NCBI GenBank assembly: GCA_003224075.1
Contig: QHYF01000023.1
Location: 1 to 9,637, forward strand
Length of the DNA: 9,637 nt
From: Acidobacteriota bacterium
GTDB taxonomy: Bacteria; Acidobacteriota; Terriglobia; Acidiferrales; UBA7541
Direction of reading: 5' to 3'
In this document: piece by piece, positions 7,043-9,637 of the stretch
Layout: the number at the start of each line of letters is the position of its first letter
Numbering within the stretch: position 1 is the first letter of the stretch
Program-made: the position numbers and the translations under genes
Notes under the pieces: model-generated
Seen by the model: only the letters and a program-made list of their open reading frames with translations
Databases searched by the model: none
What the model was told of the DNA's origin: nothing

Positions 7043-7755
7043 CCGTAGCCCAGGCGCATCGCACCGCCGCAAAACATCAGCCTCGCCGCATTGCTCTCTT
7101 CGGCGGCTCTTTCGATCCCGTTCATAGCGGTCATCTGGGCCTCGCGTGCGCTGCGGACCGGCGCTTCAATTTCGACGAAATCCATTTCATCCCTGCCAGC
7201 CGGCCTCCCCATAAGCTGAAGCAGCACCTCGCTCCCTTTCCGCACCGTTTCGCTATGATCGCGCTCGCATGCAGCGACCATCCGCACTTCGTTCCTTCGC
7301 TTGCCGAAGCCGGTGAAGACTTCAGCGGCACGCAGCTCCACTATTCGGTCGATACCGTGCGCTACTTCCGTCACGTTTACCACGGCGACCGCATCTTCTT
7401 CATAATTGGTGCCGACGCGTTCCTGGACATCCCCATGTGGAAGGAGTACGAAACGCTTCTCGGCCTTTGCGATTTTATCATCGCCAACCGACCGGGCATC
7501 CGCCCGGAAGCCCTGCGTCTCGTCATTCCGCCGGGCCTGATGGGCCGGACGGACGCGAAGAAAGAAACCGAAGGCGGACCTCCTTCGCAGGTCGTTGCAG
7601 ACTTACAGCGGACCACCATCTACCTGCTCGAAAACGTCTCCAGCGAAGTATCCGCTACGGACGTCCGGCGCCGCGCGCACCGCGGGCAGTCCATCCATGG
7701 GCTTGTTTCCGTGCGCGTCGAGGAATACATTCTCAAGCAGGGCCTATACCGGTGA
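7039..7755 (+). CDS. nadD: Nicotinate-nucleotide adenylyltransferase NadD
   Basis: The enzyme joins nicotinate mononucleotide and ATP to give nicotinate adenine dinucleotide, the common step in NAD biosynthesis. It is cytoplasmic. The 238-residue product shows the nucleotidyltransferase signature GGSFDPVHSGH (22-32), whose two His residues bind ATP phosphates. It also has PPHK (56-59), YSVDTVRYF (102-110), IGADAFLDIPMWKEY (123-137), ANRPG (149-153) and the C-terminal SATDVRRR (205-212), the counterpart of the ISSTxIR motif. I set the start at TTG 7039; the reading frame is open further upstream into obgE, but that part is noncoding-like in this frame. A 15-residue N-terminal extension precedes the usual RRIALFGG. 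A segment at about 165-188 (GLMGRTDAKKETEGGPPSQV) looks like a loop insertion. Its stop overlaps the rsfS start as GTGA, which indicates translational coupling. Confidence 0.95.
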   Translation: MTVAQAHRTAAKHQPRRIALFGGSFDPVHSGHLGLACAADRRFNFDEIHFIPASRPPHKLKQHLAPFPHRFAMIALACSDHPHFVPSLAEAGEDFSGTQLHYSVDTVRYFRHVYHGDRIFFIIGADAFLDIPMWKEYETLLGLCDFIIANRPGIRPEALRLVIPPGLMGRTDAKKETEGGPPSQVVADLQRTTIYLLENVSSEVSATDVRRRAHRGQSIHGLVSVRVEEYILKQGLYR

Positions 7756-8219
7756 AATTCGAATCCTTGCCTCCAGGTGTCCGCCTGGCTGTTGAAGCCG
7801 CACAAGAGAAGAAGGCCGCGGGCATCACCGTGCTCGACCTCGCTGGTGTCGGCGCCTTCACCGAATACTTCGTCATCTGCACCGGCTACAGTACGCCGCA
7901 GGTGCAGGCGATTTGCACGGAAGTCGAAGAGCAGCTTTACAAGAACCTCAAGCGTTCGCCCAGACATCGTGAGGGTTATCGTTCCGCCGAATGGGCGCTG
8001 CTCGATTTCGGCGGTTTCGTCGTGCACGTCTTTAGTGATCAGGCTCGTCGCTACTACGATCTCGAGCGCCTCTGGCGCTCCGCGCCCAAGCTTGAAATCC
8101 CGGATGAGTCCGAACGCTCTCCCTCCGAGCCGAGCGTGCCAAAACGCTCTTACGGGCACGATCGTTTTTCCGGCGAAGCCCTTTCCAGCCGCCCGCACGG
8201 CGGTCGTTCACAACAATGA
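7752..8219 (+). CDS. rsfS: Ribosomal silencing factor RsfS (Iojap/YbeB)
   Basis: RsfS binds ribosomal protein uL14 on the 50S subunit and blocks joining with 30S during starvation. The 155-residue product begins at GTG 7752-7754, which overlaps the nadD stop by 4 bp. Family features: AAGITVLDLAGVGAFTEYFV (22-41), ICTGYSTPQVQAI (42-54), EGYRSAEWALLDFGGFVVHV (74-93) and the C-terminal RRYYDLERLW (99-108). The usual LDxGD before VVVHVF reads LDFGG here. The family core ends near residue 112; the last 40 or so residues form a polar, Ser/Pro/Arg-rich tail (SERSPSEPSVPKRSYGHDRF) that looks disordered and makes the protein longer than the usual 105-120 residues. Its stop overlaps the next start as ATGA. 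Confidence 0.95.
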   Translation: MKFESLPPGVRLAVEAAQEKKAAGITVLDLAGVGAFTEYFVICTGYSTPQVQAICTEVEEQLYKNLKRSPRHREGYRSAEWALLDFGGFVVHVFSDQARRYYDLERLWRSAPKLEIPDESERSPSEPSVPKRSYGHDRFSGEALSSRPHGGRSQQ

Positions 8220-9184
8220 CCGCAGGCCGATTGCCGTGGATCGCCCAAGATCCCGCCTCGCTCCGTCTCCTTGAACTCGCCGAAAAGGTTGCCGCCGCGC
8301 CGGCCACTCTCTTGATCACCGGCGAGAGCGGCACCGGCAAGGACCATCTCGCTCGATTGGTCCACGAGCTGGGCCCCCGCCGCGACGCGCCCTTCCTGAA
8401 AATCGATTGCGCCAGCCTTCCGCCACAGCTTGTCGAAAGCGAACTCTTCGGCCACGAGCGCGGTGCTTTCACTGGCGCGGTTGAGCGTAAGCTCGGCCGC
8501 TTCGAGCTCGGCGGCAACGGCTCCATCGTTCTTGATGAGGTCGCCGCGCTCTCGCCCGGAGCGCAAGGAAAACTTCTGCGCGTTTTGCAGGAACGCGCAT
8601 TCGAACGCCTCGGCGGCACGGAGACGCTGCGCATCGAGGCGCGCCTCATCGCTCTCACCAACGTCGATCTCCCCGCCGCCGTGAAAGCGGGCAGCTTCCG
8701 CGAAGATCTTTACTTCCGGTTGAACGTCCTCATGCTCACGGTTCCGCCGCTGCGCGAGCGTCGCGCTGATATCTTGCCTCTTGCAGACCATCTTATGGCG
8801 GCGCTGCGCTCCGCGCACGGCCGCCCCAATGCCCAATTGAGCGACGCCGCGAGGCGCATGCTTGCGGCCTATTCCTGGCCGGGCAACGTCCGCGAACTTC
8901 GCAACGCCCTCGAGCGAGCCGTGGTTTTCTCGCGTCCTGGCACGGGCGCAGTCGCCGCGAACGGCGGCTTGCTCGAGCCCGCAGATTTTCCCGAAACTGT
9001 TCGTGCGGCCGCGCCAGGCGCGGTAAGCCCGGTCGGCGGCTTACGCTCTTTGGAGGAAGTGGAGCGTGAGGTCATCGCCGCCACGCTCGAAGCGACGCAT
9101 TACCAGATCAGCCGCTCCGCTGAAGCCCTCGGCATCAGCCGCAAAACCCTCCTCGAAAAACGCAAGAAATACGGGTTGAAGTGA
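8216..9184 (+). CDS. Sigma-54 enhancer-binding activator without a sensory domain, Fis-type HTH
   Basis: This 322-residue protein should activate RpoN (sigma-54) promoters by ATP-driven remodelling of the closed complex. The AAA+ domain starts almost at once: Walker A GESGTGKD (36-43), the sigma-54 contact loop GAFTGA (83-88), Walker B IVLDEV (104-109), sensor I region LTNVDL (147-152), the arginine-finger segment FREDLYFRLN (161-170, R162 and R168) and sensor II WPGNVREL (221-228). A linker (about 240-275) leads to a Fis-type helix-turn-helix at about 297-320 (ISRSAEALGISRKTLLEKRK, 298-317). No receiver, GAF or PAS domain precedes the ATPase, so activity is either constitutive or controlled by a partner or by expression level. 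ATG 8216 overlaps the rsfS stop (ATGA), so it is translated with the ribosome-related genes. Its target promoters are unknown; no clear -24/-12 GGCAC...TTGC element was recognised in the window. Confidence 0.93.
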   Translation: MTAGRLPWIAQDPASLRLLELAEKVAAAPATLLITGESGTGKDHLARLVHELGPRRDAPFLKIDCASLPPQLVESELFGHERGAFTGAVERKLGRFELGGNGSIVLDEVAALSPGAQGKLLRVLQERAFERLGGTETLRIEARLIALTNVDLPAAVKAGSFREDLYFRLNVLMLTVPPLRERRADILPLADHLMAALRSAHGRPNAQLSDAARRMLAAYSWPGNVRELRNALERAVVFSRPGTGAVAANGGLLEPADFPETVRAAAPGAVSPVGGLRSLEEVEREVIAATLEATHYQISRSAEALGISRKTLLEKRKKYGLK

Positions 9185-9204
9185 CCATCCGACAAGGATG
9201 GTCA
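9182..9204 (+). repeat. Hairpin spanning the regulator stop codon
   Basis: TGACCATCC (9182-9190) and GGATGGTCA (9196-9204) form a perfect 9-bp stem with loop GACAA. The TGA at its left end is the stop codon of the sigma-54 activator. No U-run follows, so a standard intrinsic terminator is unlikely. Its right arm can alternatively pair with the start of the next element (GGATG with CATCC). Confidence 0.65.
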
Positions 9205-9205
9205 T

Positions 9206-9241
9206 CCCGAGGAGAGAAGCGACGAGGGATCTCTCTTCGGG
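9206..9241. repeat. REP-like palindromic element between the activator gene and rlmH
   Basis: The left arm 9206-9217 (CCCGAGGAGAGA) pairs with the right arm 9230-9241 (TCTCTCTTCGGG) over 12 bp with one G-U, around a 12-nt loop AGCGACGAGGGA. The core resembles the short dispersed palindromes (CCCGAGGAGCGAAGCGACGAGGGATCT type) that I recall from many acidobacterial genomes, often read as spurious ORFs such as SLVASLLGMT on the other strand. It fills most of the 72-bp gap before rlmH and ends 15 nt before its ATG. Only one copy is in the window, so its dispersed nature is recalled rather than shown. Confidence 0.7.
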
Positions 9242-9256
9242 TGAGACAAGACCGTT

Positions 9257-9637
9257 ATGAAAATTCGGCTTTTGATGCTCGGCAAAACCCGCCGCCCCGA
9301 GATGCGTGCCATCCTCGATGACTACGTCAAGCGCATCATCCGCTCCTGTCCCATCGAAATCACGGAGGCGCGCGATGCCCATTTCGCCATCAAGAAACTT
9401 GGCGCCGACCGCGCCGCCACCATCGTCCTTCTCGACGCCGCCGGGAAAGATCTCGATTCGAACGCCCTCGCCAAATGGCTCGCGGAGTTCCGCGACCGCG
9501 GCGTCCGCGAATTGATTTTCCTCTGCGGCGACGCCGATGGCTTCCCGGAAAGTCTCCGCCAGCGCGCCCACCAGAAGCTTTCGCTCAGCTCGATGACCTT
9601 CTCTCACGAACTCGCCCGCGTCATGCTCGCCGAGCAG
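9257..9637 (+). CDS. rlmH: 23S rRNA m3-pseudouridine-1915 methyltransferase RlmH (3' end outside window)
   Basis: RlmH is a SPOUT (trefoil-knot) methyltransferase that methylates N3 of pseudouridine 1915 in helix 69 of 23S rRNA on assembled ribosomes, using SAM. The first 127 residues are present; the E. coli protein has 155, so about 20-30 are missing past the edge. Visible features: the N-terminal strand MKIRLLMLGKTR, IVLLDAAGKDLDSNALAKWL (56-75), the SAM-loop strand LIFLCGDADGF (86-96) and LSLSSMTFSHELARVMLAEQ (108-127). The usual GGPEG or GGADG of the knot loop reads GDADG here (91-95). The start is ATG 9257; only a weak GTGAGA-like element precedes it. It is the last gene of the obgE-nadD-rsfS-activator run but is separated from it by two hairpins. 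Confidence 0.95.
   Translation, partial: MKIRLLMLGKTRRPEMRAILDDYVKRIIRSCPIEITEARDAHFAIKKLGADRAATIVLLDAAGKDLDSNALAKWLAEFRDRGVRELIFLCGDADGFPESLRQRAHQKLSLSSMTFSHELARVMLAEQ

Noticed and set aside
7437..7751. Upstream extension of the rsfS frame into nadD
   Set aside because: This part is in the nadD coding region read out of frame; RsfS homology begins only after GTG 7752.
9041..9607. 188-codon minus-strand open frame
   Set aside because: It is antisense to rlmH and the activator, and contains the typical spurious SLVASLLGMT read-through of the palindromic repeat.

Overview
The window looks like a chromosomal segment of an Acidobacteriota member, probably of the Terriglobia (Koribacter/Solibacter-like) type. 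This rests on family resemblance from memory, not on a search. The clues are a very large Oar-like TonB-dependent receptor with an N-terminal carboxypeptidase-regulatory domain, a DUF5916/CBM9-like secreted protein, a small outer-membrane protein of a type I associate with this phylum, and a short palindromic dispersed-type repeat (core CCCGAGGAG...GAGGGATCTC) of a kind common in these genomes. No tRNA, rRNA, CRISPR array, transposase or phage gene was seen.

Left part (1-4933), cell-envelope genes. A secreted DUF5916/CBM9-like protein runs off the left edge on the minus strand (start GTG at 609). Upstream of it, also on the minus strand, is a 262-residue outer-membrane protein (788-1576). A 252-bp divergent intergenic region separates that gene from a 1034-residue SusC/Oar-type TonB-dependent receptor on the plus strand (1829-4933). 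Together these suggest outer-membrane uptake or binding of a large, possibly glycan or peptide, substrate. The substrate cannot be read from the sequence.

Middle (4923-5840). A membrane-anchored metallo-beta-lactamase-fold hydrolase on the minus strand converges on the receptor gene, and the two overlap by 11 bp. Its C-terminus looks cut short at that junction. A 105-bp divergent spacer with a perfect 9-bp inverted repeat separates it from the operon to the right.

Right part (5841-9637), a compact plus-strand ribosome/NAD operon: obgE, nadD, rsfS, a stand-alone sigma-54 enhancer-binding protein, and rlmH (cut by the right edge). nadD/rsfS and rsfS/regulator overlap by 4 bp (GTGA, ATGA). obgE and nadD are bridged by a possible 24-codon micro-ORF that overlaps both neighbours in the same style. 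obgE, nadD, rsfS and rlmH form a widely conserved neighbourhood in bacteria. The sigma-54 activator between rsfS and rlmH is the unexpected member. Two tandem hairpins, the second repeat-like, fill the gap before rlmH.

Six of the nine annotated genes start with GTG or TTG, so ATG-only gene calling would misplace several starts here.
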